The notes below the pieces were generated by a model, which was given only the letters and a program-made list of their open reading frames with translations, was not told the DNA's origin and did no database searches. From UBA3071 sp965369635 (GTDB lineage: Bacteria; Chloroflexota; Anaerolineae; UBA3071), in contig CBDURC010000005.1 in NCBI GenBank assembly GCA_965369635.1, positions 1 through 31,991 on the forward strand: a stretch of 31,991 bases of DNA, given 5' to 3'. Below, in pieces: positions 1 to 8,292 of this stretch (position 1 is the stretch's first letter; every line of letters starts with the position of its first letter). Both the position numbers and the translations under genes were made by a program.

Positions 1-2
1 AA

Positions 3-2024
3 GACGGGCGACCAACTGCAGGTGCAAGGCTACGAGACATCCTGAGGCCCCCAGTCTCGGCCTCGTTGCATCTGGAGGACAACTTTCTTTACATCTCGTC
101 GCTGCCGATGCAAGCAGGGGCCAACCATTGGTACGGGTCACGTGTCCAGGCTGCGGGACAGGACAACGCCGGTTGGCTGGATGTCGCCTTTACCCTTGAG
201 CACATGGCCACGGGAGCATTCACGCCGACGCTGGAGGTGGCGCTGGCAGGCAACTATGAGGGGATACATCACCTGCGGCTGTACGTGAACGGCCAGCAGG
301 TCCATGACGATAGCTGGTATGGCCGAACGGTCTACGAAACCAGTGTGGAGTTTCCGCATGGCCATCTGAATGCAGGGGACAACGTGATCCGGGTGGAGCT
401 GGCTAACGACACCCCAGGGCAGATCTTCGACATGGCCTACATCGACTGGCTGCGGGTGGCATACCAGCGCACCACTGTGGCCGAGGGTGATGTACTGGCC
501 TTCGGTGGCGACGAAGGAGGCATGTGGCAATACAGCGTGAGGGGCTTCAGTAGCCCGGACATTGAGCTCTTCGACGTCACCGATCCCGCTGGCGTGAGAC
601 GCGTCACGGGGGCGGTGGTCGTGTACCCCACTGTGCTGTTGCCGCTCGTCGCCCGCGACAGCGACACGATGGGCGCGACGGCCGCCGTGGGAGCCACGGC
701 CGGTGCAGTGGAACGAGTGGCCACGGCAGGAGGGCGATACACCCTGCGCTTTGGCGACAGCCACGAGGGTGGTCGCCGCTACCTGGCGTTGACCGAAGCG
801 CAACGGTTGGCGCCGCTGGTCATCGAACAAGACATTCCCTCTCAACTGCAGTCGCCTGCTGGGGGAGCGGACTACATAGTCATCACCCACACCGATTTCC
901 GCGACGCTGTGTTGCCTCTGGCCGTCCACCGTGCCGCGCAGGGGCTGCGGGCGCAGGTCGTGGACGTGCAGGACGTCTACGACGAATTCGGCTACGGGCT
1001 GATGTCGGCGGAGGCGATCCGCGACTTTCTGGCCTACGCCTATGATCGCTGGCCGGGTGACGCGCCCAGCTACGCTCTGCTGGTGGGCGATGGCACCTAC
1101 GATTTCCGCCACTACCTGACCAACAGTGGGCCGACCTACCTCCCGCCGTACCTGGAGTTCGTGGACCCTGGCCTGGGCGAGGCGGCGGCGGACAACCGCT
1201 TCGGTTGCGTGGTCGGTGACGATTTCCTTCCCGATTTGAGCGTAGGGCGATTGCCTGCCAACACGCCCGCCGAAGCGGAGGTGATGGTCAACAAGATCCT
1301 GGGCTACGAGACCAGCCCCGCCCCAGGCGGGGCCAGCCCGGCGGCCGGGGACTGGAACCGCAACGTTCTGTTCGTCGCCGATGACCTGGAGGGAGGAGGC
1401 GGCAACTTCTATACCCTCTCTGATGCTATCGCCGACGGTTACGCCGACCCGCCCACTAATACCGTCAAGTTCCTGCCGGAGCCCTACGTGCCGCAGAAGA
1501 TCTACCTGGGGCAAACCTGTCCGGACGAAGAGCCATCGGTCGTCTGCCGGCAGCAGATCCTGGACACGATCAACACGACTGGAGCACTGCTGGTCAACTA
1601 TATTGGTCATTCCACTAAGTTCTATTGGGCGAGGGAGCGACTGATGGACTACGGGGCGCTAGTGGGTCTGACAAATGGCGACAAGTTGTTCATCTCGCTG
1701 CCGATGACTTGCTTGGAAGGATACTTCCACGAAGCGCAAGTCGGCGTTCATTCTTTCGGCGAGATGAACGTGCGCCTGGGCGGCGGCGGGGCGGTAGCCA
1801 GTTGGTCTCCCAGCGGTCTGGGGGTGGCCACAGGACACGACATGCTGGAACGGGGGTTCTTCCTCGCCCTGTTCCACGACGGGGTGCGGGAGCTGGGACC
1901 GGCCACCAACCAGGCTAAGCTGTATCTATTGGCCAATTCGCCGCCGGGCAGGTACCGGGATCTCGTAGACACGTATCTGGTCCTCGGCGATCCCGCGCTG
2001 CGTGTGCACCTGGCGGAGCCGTAG
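3..2024 (+). CDS. C25 (gingipain-family) cysteine peptidase, 5'-truncated by the window edge
   Basis: The frame is open to the left edge, so this is the C-terminal 673 residues of a longer protein; the TTG at 66 is only the first internal start-like codon. It aligns throughout with the complete paralogue at 13925-17401, which shows that roughly 370 N-terminal residues (signal peptide, propeptide) are missing. Family signatures seen: LLVGDGTYD (about 1078-1104), the catalytic His in YIGHS (His codon 1608-1610) and the nucleophile in PMTCLEG (Cys codon 1710-1712). The His-Cys spacing of 34 residues is close to that of gingipains. C25 enzymes are secreted caspase-like-fold cysteine peptidases. 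Unlike its paralogue it ends right after the peptidase region (LGDPALRVHLAEP), with no Thr-Pro linker or tail, so it may be released rather than attached. It also carries an extra stretch of about 30 residues near 615-720. Family call is firm; substrate is unknown. Confidence 0.9.
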   Translation, partial: DGRPTAGARLRDILRPPVSASLHLEDNFLYISSLPMQAGANHWYGSRVQAAGQDNAGWLDVAFTLEHMATGAFTPTLEVALAGNYEGIHHLRLYVNGQQVHDDSWYGRTVYETSVEFPHGHLNAGDNVIRVELANDTPGQIFDMAYIDWLRVAYQRTTVAEGDVLAFGGDEGGMWQYSVRGFSSPDIELFDVTDPAGVRRVTGAVVVYPTVLLPLVARDSDTMGATAAVGATAGAVERVATAGGRYTLRFGDSHEGGRRYLALTEAQRLAPLVIEQDIPSQLQSPAGGADYIVITHTDFRDAVLPLAVHRAAQGLRAQVVDVQDVYDEFGYGLMSAEAIRDFLAYAYDRWPGDAPSYALLVGDGTYDFRHYLTNSGPTYLPPYLEFVDPGLGEAAADNRFGCVVGDDFLPDLSVGRLPANTPAEAEVMVNKILGYETSPAPGGASPAAGDWNRNVLFVADDLEGGGGNFYTLSDAIADGYADPPTNTVKFLPEPYVPQKIYLGQTCPDEEPSVVCRQQILDTINTTGALLVNYIGHSTKFYWARERLMDYGALVGLTNGDKLFISLPMTCLEGYFHEAQVGVHSFGEMNVRLGGGGAVASWSPSGLGVATGHDMLERGFFLALFHDGVRELGPATNQAKLYLLANSPPGRYRDLVDTYLVLGDPALRVHLAEP

Positions 2025-2035
2025 TAGGGAGTTGT

Positions 2036-2070
2036 AGGTTAGTTCGGAGGGAGTTGAACTCCCGAGCTCG
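2036..2070 (+). repeat. Interspersed repeat, copy A
   Basis: A 35-bp stretch starting AGGTTAGTTCGGAGG and containing the near-palindrome GGGAGTTGAACTCCC. It recurs almost exactly 172 bp downstream (copy B, 2208) and again inverted at 10194-10255 (copy C). Copy A is the shortest; similarity ends about position 2070. It begins 11 bp after the stop of the C25 gene. Confidence 0.85.
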
Positions 2071-2207
2071 CGCGAACAGCCCCGTCCTGCGCGTTACCTT
2101 TGTCCGGTTATGACGTCTAGACTGGTAGACGGTCTAGGTTTGAAAGCGGTTATGGGTGACGGCTTCCCTCTTTTTTGTCCCTCGGCGTTCGATCCTAGAC
2201 GCAATAC
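2071..2207. other. Noncoding spacer with small inverted repeat
   Basis: This is the spacer between repeat copies A and B, upstream of the giant DUF11 gene. I see no convincing gene. It contains an inverted repeat CTAGAC (2117-2122) / GTCTAG (2132-2137) with a 9-base loop, and a TTTTTT run at 2171-2176. Some words resemble tRNA sequence (GGTAGACGGTCTAGG, GTTCGATCC), but the arms do not pair into a cloverleaf. Confidence 0.4.
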
Positions 2208-2270
2208 AGGTTAGTTCGGAGGGAGTTGAACTCCCGACCTCGGCAGCGCAACTGTCTCAGAAGGGCTGCC
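2208..2270 (+). repeat. Interspersed repeat, copy B (tRNA-like on the opposite strand)
   Basis: The first 36 bp match copy A nearly perfectly. The whole 63 bp matches the reverse complement of 10194-10255, with substitutions spread along it. Read on the minus strand it ends like a tRNA 3' half: an anticodon-like loop with TGC, then AGGTC, then a GGGAG/CTCCC arm with a shortened loop. It lies just upstream of the ribosome binding site of the DUF11 gene, so it probably falls in that gene's leader. Confidence 0.8.
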
Positions 2271-2326
2271 ATATACCCGGCACGTATCCAATGCTCATCG
2301 GTTTCATCCACCAAGGAGGCAGGGAA

Positions 2327-5300
2327 ATGAAAGAGCGCTTAGCATCCCGAATGGTGCGTTTGCTGACGGTGCTTTGTTTGTGCGGCCCGTTGCTGGCCCC
2401 GGCTGGCGCAGCCGTGGCTGCGCCGGAAGCACCGGCCGGCCCTGTATTGTCTCCGATGGGCGTGGCCACGCTCGGTGACTTGGTCTGGCACGATTCCAAC
2501 GTGGACGGGCGGCAGAACGATGCCCACTCAGGCATCAACGGTGTGGTGGTCAATCTGTACCTGTCCGATGGCGATGCCAACTTCGAGCCAGGAGCAGGCG
2601 ACACCTTCATCCACCCGCTGACCACTGCCGTTAACCCGGACCCTCCGTTCAAGTCTGGCTGGTACGACTTCTACGCCACAGGCAATATGCAGTACTGGGT
2701 CGAGATCGCTCCCAGCAACTTCCTCCCCCTTGGGCCACTGGAGAACTACGTCTACACTGGCGACCTGGCCGGTCAGCCCTACAATGGGCCTGAGCCCCGG
2801 CGGGTCGACCTGGTGGGTACCACCCCGGATCACAACGACGCTGACTTCGGTTATGCCTTGGCGGGCATTGAAATCGTGAAGGTAGCCAACGGTACGCCGG
2901 ATGGGGACACGAAGTTCATCCAGGCCAGCGATACGGTGACCTATACCTACAGGTACACCAACACCGGCGAGACATACCTGGATACGGTCACCATCACCGA
3001 CGACCTGGGCACACCCACCCCAGTTGACGATGTTCAGATCTGCACTCGCGCTGGCCTATTGGCGCCAGCCGCGTCGGGGCAGTGTGAGTGGAGTGACAGT
3101 GTGGACAGCAATCGCACTAACATCGCCACCGTGGTGGGCAATCCCACGGATAGCCAGGGCACCGATCTTCCTGGAAACAACGCCACCGACAGCGACGACG
3201 CCGTGGTCGTGATCGAGCAGCCTTGCCTGGAGGTGACCAAGGATCTGGATGACCCGATAGGTGGCGTTACCGTTGTCTCGGAGACCATCACCTACACCAT
3301 CTGGATCACCAACTGCGGCACGACCACTGTGACCCACGTGCCGCTGTACGACTACTTCTGCCCCGCCTGCATGGAGTTCACCTCCTGGAGCATCCCCCCG
3401 ACGAATGTGGATGACCTGCTGGGCACCGTGTACTGGGAAGACGTGCTCAGCCCCACGGTGGGCGGGCCTGACATCCTGCTGCCCACCGAGGGGTTCTCAG
3501 TGACCGTGGATTTCCACGCCGTGGTCAGCGACACTATGTACTGGAAGGAGAAGTGGCATGACTACGCCCTGAGCGGCATGCCCGACTTCGACCAGAAGCA
3601 GGACGCCTGGGGTGCAGACCCGGGCAGCGGATGGCAGTGGACCTACTGCGGCCCGGTGGCGGCGGCCAACTCCATCTGGTGGTTCGACAGCAAGTTCGAG
3701 GATCCCAACTCGCCCCCGCCGCCGACGGTCAGTGACAGTTACAATCTGGTCACGGCCTACGGCGCCTGGGACGACCACGATCCGGCCAACGTGCAGCCGC
3801 TGGTCAACGCTCTGGCGGGGCTGATGGGCACGACACCGGTCACGGGCACTAACGTCCTTGCCCTGGCTCAGGGCATCCAGCAGTACATCAACAACCAGGG
3901 GCTGACCAATGACTACACCGTGACTGTCGTCCCTATGCCGCAGTTCGCCTTCATTGAGGACGAGGTGCGCCGCAGCGAGGACGTCATCCTGCTCCTGGGC
4001 TTCTGGCAAGATGTGGACCCACCAAGCGGTCTGTATGAGCGTGTGGGGGGCCACTACGTGACGGTGGCGGGCGTGGATTCAGAGAACTTCTTGCTGGCGC
4101 TGAGCGATCCCTACCGCAACAACGCCGCAGGAGCGAACCTGCCTTACTGGCCGGGCGGGCCGGGGCGCGTGCGGCCCAATCCGCATGATCATCCGCTGTT
4201 CCCAGTGGCACCGCTTGCTGAGGACACCGTGCACAACGACTCCTGGTTTACCTCTCATGATGTCTATGTGGTGGGGGCGAGCCTCACGCCAGGTGGACCC
4301 TGGGGGCTGCAGGACTACGCCGTGACGTTAACGTGCCATGAGATCAACAACTTCGTTGGACAGAACGTGGGCGACATCCCTAATGCGCTGGGCGAGTGCC
4401 TGCAGGGGGTACCGATTTTCACCGAGATCGAATACCTGGTAGCCGTCTCGCCCACTTTTGAGGAGACTATCCCCTGCCAGCCGGTGAACAACGTGGCGGT
4501 GATCAGCGGCGCGGAGGATGAGCACGGCTTCGAGATACCGGAGGTGCAGGACAACGAGACGATCACCATCACCAATCCTGGCATTGAGATCCAGAAGACT
4601 GTGTATCTGGGACACGACAGCGGTGCATCCTGCGCCGGTGTTGAGCTGGTAACGGGTGACAACGGCGACCAGATCACCTACTGTTTCGAGGTGACCAACA
4701 CGGGCGACACCTACCTGAGCAGCATCGTCATCACCGATGCTGACCTGAACATCCCGCCCAATACGGTGATGCTGTTGAGCGGGACCTTTCCGTTGGCTCC
4801 CAGCGGCGGCACTGCCGTCTACTACTACGAGACTACGATCAACGGTGACCTGGTCAACACCGCCTACGTCAGTGGTAATCCCACCGATGACCAGGGCAAC
4901 GACCTGCCCGGCGTGGACGATCCGACGGACAACGACGATGCCGAGGTGGACGTCACCCAGCCAGGGCTGAGTGTGACCAAGATTCTTGTGGATCCGCCGA
5001 CGGGCATCGCTGTGGTGAGCGACACGATCACCTTCACCATCCGCATCAGCAATACTGGCAACGCGGCCATCACCAGTTTGACGGTGACGGACACCTACGA
5101 CCCCAACTACCTGACACTCACCTCGTACAGCGTCACGCCGGACGACCAAGTCGCGGGGATCATCACCTGGACCAATGCCCTGGCTGGCTTCCTGCCGCTG
5201 GCTCCCGGCGGGGCCTTCACTATCACCATTGACTTCCACGCCGACGCGCCGACGACGCCAGGCGTGACCATCAACTACGCCACTGTCGAGGGCATCGACG

Positions 5301-8089
5301 AGTACCAGCAGCCCGTGGGTCCTGAGCAGGACGACGACGACGTGGATGTAATCGCGCCTGCTCTGCTGATCGACAAGGACACGAGCACGCCGACGGTGAT
5401 AGCAGGTGGGCAAGCCACCTATACCATCGTGGTGCGCAACGTGGGCGACTTGGCGGCAGCGGACGTGGTGATCAGTGACACGCTGCCGGCGGGCTTCACC
5501 TACGCCAGCACGACCGGTACGGTGGAGAGCAGCGCCACGCGCACGAGCACCAGCAATCCCAGTTTCGGTGATAGTGTGCCCATCTGGGGCACCTGGGACA
5601 TCGACCCCGCTGGCTCAGTGACCATCACCTTTGTCGTGGATGTGGACGTTACCGTGCCGCCCGGAGTGTACGACAACACCGCCTTCGCGGAGGGCAGCAA
5701 CTATCCGCTCATTGATGACGATGGTCCTGTGGGCCAGGACGCGGACACCCCGCCGGGTGAGGACCCGGAGCCCGACGAGGATGTCACCGTTTTGGGTCCG
5801 CCTGATCTCTTGATCGACAAGGATACCTTGACGCCGACGGTGCCGGCGGGGGGGCAGGCCCAGTACGTCGTCGTGGTGCGCAACGCGGGCGGCTCGGCGG
5901 TCGCCGACGTGGTCGTCAGCGACACGCTGCCCGCTGGTTTCACCTACAATAGCTTCAGTGCGATGTGGAGCAACGCGATCCGCACCAGCGTGACCAATCC
6001 GACCTTGGGTGACAGCGTGCCCACCTGGGGCATCTGGGACATCGGTGCGGGCGGTACCCTGACCATCACCTTCACGGTGGATGTGGACGTTACCGTACCG
6101 CCTGGAGTGTACGACAACACCGTCTTCGCGGAGGGCAGCAACCATCCGCTTATTGATGACGATGGTCCCGTGGGTCAGGATGATGACACGCCGCCGGGTG
6201 AGGACCCCGAGCCTGACGAGGATGTGACGATCGTCTCGCCTGGTGAGCCTGGTCTGGAGGTGACCAAGACGCTTATCCTGCCCTCTGGTGGCATCGCTGT
6301 CATCAGCGAGACGGTGCGCTTCGAGATTCGCGTCCACAACATCGGCACCACCAACATCATCACCCTACCGTTGAGTGACGTCTTCGATGATGCCTGCCTC
6401 AGCTACGTCACAGCCAGCCCGCTGCCCAACAACGTGGTGGGGAACTTGCTCATCTGGTACGATCTCGGGCCACTGGTCGTTGGCGGCAGTGTCTACGTGA
6501 GTGTGGACTTCCATGCCGATGCTGCCTGCGACCCTGCGGTGAACAGGGCGTGCGTGACCAACGCTGTGGACGAGAACCTGCAGCCTGTGCCTGGCGACTG
6601 CGGCGATGATGACGTGATTATCATCGAGGAGGTAACGCCTACGCCTACGCCTACGCCTACCCCGACGCGTACGCCTACGCCGACACGTACGCCTACGCCT
6701 ACGCCGACGGTCACGCCCACGCCGCCATGTCTGCCCGATCCCTACGAGGTTGACGATACCTGTGGTCAGGCTAGCCCGATATCGGTGAATGGCTCGGTAC
6801 AGCATCACAACTTCCATCAGTCGAACGACGACGATTGGGTGCGCTTCCAGGCGTATGCTGGGGTGGACTACACCATTACCACCTCTAACCTGGCTGGGGC
6901 CATCGATACGCGACTGTGGCTCCACGACTCGGACTGCACCACGTTGTTGGCGTTCAACGACGACTACGTCATGGGTAGCTACGCCTCGCAGATCGTCTAT
7001 ACCGCGACCCACAACGGCATGCTCCATGTCAAGGTCGACGACTACTTTGGACGGGGCGAGTGCGCCAGCTACGACCTATCTGTGGTTGAGGGCCCCAGGG
7101 AGCAGCGCGTCTACCTGCCGATCGTGTTCAAACCGCAGCCTTGGTGGCCCACGCCGACACCCACTCGGCAGCCCGCAGCCATGCGGTATCCGAACGACGT
7201 CGATGTCAACCCGCGCACTCACGTAGCCTACGTGACCAGCCGCGATAACAACAGCCTGTACGCCATAGATGGTCAGACCATGGCCCAGCTCGGCCAGGTT
7301 CACGTGGGTGCTGAACCATTTGGTGTGGCCGTGAACTTCAACACCAACAAGGTCTACGTGGCTTGCTTCGCTAGCGGCGAAGTCTACGTCGTGGACGGTG
7401 CATCGCTGGCCGTGCTTGATCACTTCCCAGTGGGGTCACAGCCTACTTATGTAGCGGTCAATCCCGACACCAACCGCATCTACGTGGCGCTGCACGGACT
7501 GAACGGCGTGGCGGTCATCAACGGCGCCACGGACACGGTGACCAATATCATCGGGGCGGAAGCTGGCACCTTCGGCATTGCGGTCAACAGGTACCTGAAT
7601 CGCATCTACGTCAGCAACCGCGATGTCAACAGCATCATCACCATCGATGGTGCCACCAATAGCGTGATCAGCTCGCAGACCGTCCATCTGCAGCCGAGTG
7701 GGTCCGCGCCGTTCGAGCTGGACTACAATGAGTCCACCTACAAGCTGTACGTGGTCTATGGCCCGCACAACATCCCCAACAAGGTGTGGATTTACATGGC
7801 TACGGTCGGTGGGCTGGTGCCGCTGAAGTCCATTGACGTCGGCCACGGCGGATCCGATGGTGGTGGTGGAATCGTGGCCAATCCCTCAAGGAATCACATC
7901 TTCGTCACCAACAGTGCGGAGAACTCGATCAGTGTGATCGACGGGGTCACCGACACGGTGGCGTGGACGATATATCATCCCGCCGTGTACCTGCAAGACC
8001 CGTTCGGCATAGCCGTGGACCACACACTCAACATGGTCTACGTCGTCAACCGCACGGGGAACAACGTGGTCCGGTTCCCGGGTTTCTAG
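2327..8089 (+). CDS. Giant secreted DUF11-repeat protein with nested C39-like peptidase, PPC domain and YVTN beta-propeller
   Basis: Start ATG 2327 follows AAGGAGG by 8 bases and gives a clear signal peptide (charged MKERLASR, then a Leu-rich core ending near AAVAA); an in-frame start at 2156 lacks these. Layout in the 1920-residue product: SdrD B-like domain (about 45-178); seven DUF11 beta-sandwich repeats starting near residues 179, 300, 752, 880, 1012, 1159 and 1309; a papain-fold, C39-like peptidase domain inserted in repeat 2 (about 404-663) with Cys441 in WTYCGPVAAAN, His576 in GGHYVTVAG and Asp594 in LSDPY; a Thr-Pro linker (1437-1466); a bacterial pre-peptidase C-terminal (PPC) domain (about 1467-1588); the motif QRVYLPIVFK (1593-1602); a second short Thr-Pro linker; and a YVTN/YncE-type beta-propeller (about 1619-1919). 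It is probably a surface adhesin or matrix protein. Whether the peptidase acts on itself, on neighbours or on external protein is unknown. Confidence 0.9.
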   Translation: MKERLASRMVRLLTVLCLCGPLLAPAGAAVAAPEAPAGPVLSPMGVATLGDLVWHDSNVDGRQNDAHSGINGVVVNLYLSDGDANFEPGAGDTFIHPLTTAVNPDPPFKSGWYDFYATGNMQYWVEIAPSNFLPLGPLENYVYTGDLAGQPYNGPEPRRVDLVGTTPDHNDADFGYALAGIEIVKVANGTPDGDTKFIQASDTVTYTYRYTNTGETYLDTVTITDDLGTPTPVDDVQICTRAGLLAPAASGQCEWSDSVDSNRTNIATVVGNPTDSQGTDLPGNNATDSDDAVVVIEQPCLEVTKDLDDPIGGVTVVSETITYTIWITNCGTTTVTHVPLYDYFCPACMEFTSWSIPPTNVDDLLGTVYWEDVLSPTVGGPDILLPTEGFSVTVDFHAVVSDTMYWKEKWHDYALSGMPDFDQKQDAWGADPGSGWQWTYCGPVAAANSIWWFDSKFEDPNSPPPPTVSDSYNLVTAYGAWDDHDPANVQPLVNALAGLMGTTPVTGTNVLALAQGIQQYINNQGLTNDYTVTVVPMPQFAFIEDEVRRSEDVILLLGFWQDVDPPSGLYERVGGHYVTVAGVDSENFLLALSDPYRNNAAGANLPYWPGGPGRVRPNPHDHPLFPVAPLAEDTVHNDSWFTSHDVYVVGASLTPGGPWGLQDYAVTLTCHEINNFVGQNVGDIPNALGECLQGVPIFTEIEYLVAVSPTFEETIPCQPVNNVAVISGAEDEHGFEIPEVQDNETITITNPGIEIQKTVYLGHDSGASCAGVELVTGDNGDQITYCFEVTNTGDTYLSSIVITDADLNIPPNTVMLLSGTFPLAPSGGTAVYYYETTINGDLVNTAYVSGNPTDDQGNDLPGVDDPTDNDDAEVDVTQPGLSVTKILVDPPTGIAVVSDTITFTIRISNTGNAAITSLTVTDTYDPNYLTLTSYSVTPDDQVAGIITWTNALAGFLPLAPGGAFTITIDFHADAPTTPGVTINYATVEGIDEYQQPVGPEQDDDDVDVIAPALLIDKDTSTPTVIAGGQATYTIVVRNVGDLAAADVVISDTLPAGFTYASTTGTVESSATRTSTSNPSFGDSVPIWGTWDIDPAGSVTITFVVDVDVTVPPGVYDNTAFAEGSNYPLIDDDGPVGQDADTPPGEDPEPDEDVTVLGPPDLLIDKDTLTPTVPAGGQAQYVVVVRNAGGSAVADVVVSDTLPAGFTYNSFSAMWSNAIRTSVTNPTLGDSVPTWGIWDIGAGGTLTITFTVDVDVTVPPGVYDNTVFAEGSNHPLIDDDGPVGQDDDTPPGEDPEPDEDVTIVSPGEPGLEVTKTLILPSGGIAVISETVRFEIRVHNIGTTNIITLPLSDVFDDACLSYVTASPLPNNVVGNLLIWYDLGPLVVGGSVYVSVDFHADAACDPAVNRACVTNAVDENLQPVPGDCGDDDVIIIEEVTPTPTPTPTPTRTPTPTRTPTPTPTVTPTPPCLPDPYEVDDTCGQASPISVNGSVQHHNFHQSNDDDWVRFQAYAGVDYTITTSNLAGAIDTRLWLHDSDCTTLLAFNDDYVMGSYASQIVYTATHNGMLHVKVDDYFGRGECASYDLSVVEGPREQRVYLPIVFKPQPWWPTPTPTRQPAAMRYPNDVDVNPRTHVAYVTSRDNNSLYAIDGQTMAQLGQVHVGAEPFGVAVNFNTNKVYVACFASGEVYVVDGASLAVLDHFPVGSQPTYVAVNPDTNRIYVALHGLNGVAVINGATDTVTNIIGAEAGTFGIAVNRYLNRIYVSNRDVNSIITIDGATNSVISSQTVHLQPSGSAPFELDYNESTYKLYVVYGPHNIPNKVWIYMATVGGLVPLKSIDVGHGGSDGGGGIVANPSRNHIFVTNSAENSISVIDGVTDTVAWTIYHPAVYLQDPFGIAVDHTLNMVYVVNRTGNNVVRFPGF
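5360..6241 (+). repeat. Near-identical tandem DUF11 units (2 x 441 bp)
   Basis: DUF11 repeats 5 (from 5360) and 6 (from 5801) are a tandem duplication with an exact 441-bp (147-codon) offset. The 3' halves are nearly identical, for example the stretches beginning at 5636 and 6077, with mostly third-position differences. The other five repeats are much more divergent. This points to a recent duplication or to gene conversion. Confidence 0.85.
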
Positions 8090-8135
8090 CCGGGTTCTTA
8101 GCACTGAGACATCGCTAGCGGCAACAAGTCAGACG

Positions 8136-8161
8136 GGGGAAGGGGGAGATCCTCCTTCCCC
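8136..8161 (+). terminator. Hairpin terminator after the DUF11 gene
   Basis: Stem GGGGAAGG.GG (8136-8146) pairs with the complementary arm (8151-8161) around a 4-base loop, 11 pairs with one G-T. It lies 46 bp after the stop codon. The T-tract is weak (only scattered T up to the TTTT at 8186), so termination efficiency is uncertain. Confidence 0.5.
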
Positions 8162-8185
8162 TGTTCGCGCCAATGGCGATCGTTC

Positions 8186-8215
8186 TTTTCCGTTTGCCCG
8201 GATTTGAGGTATAAT
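8186..8215 (+). promoter_or_regulatory. Promoter of the TPR lipoprotein / M16 peptidase pair
   Basis: A perfect TATAAT lies at 8210-8215, about 78 bp before the ATG at 8293. The matching -35 is poor (TTTTCC at 8186-8191, 18-bp spacer). The better hexamer TTGCCC (8194-8199) is too close to be used with this -10. Confidence 0.5.
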
Positions 8216-8292
8216 GCTGGTTGGCGGGGCGCGAGTGTGCGTTGCAGCCGGCGGTGATCTCTGACAGGATGTTCAACGTAGGAGGCAGGGGT

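Noticed and set aside
138..1610. Long minus-strand open frame opposite the first C25 gene
   Set aside because: Its translation is Arg/Val/His-rich with no family motif; the + strand frame has clear C25 motifs. Same reasoning for the long antisense frames at 4328-5413, 15467-16414 and the + strand frames opposite the hydroxylase genes.
2085..2206. Possible tRNA-Ser/Leu-like sequence (GGTAGACGGTCTAGGTTTGAAAG, GTTCGATCC words)
   Set aside because: Neither the anticodon stem nor the T stem pairs, and no acceptor stem closes the structure.
8194..8215. TTGCCC as -35 for the TATAAT at 8210
   Set aside because: The spacer would be only 10 bp.
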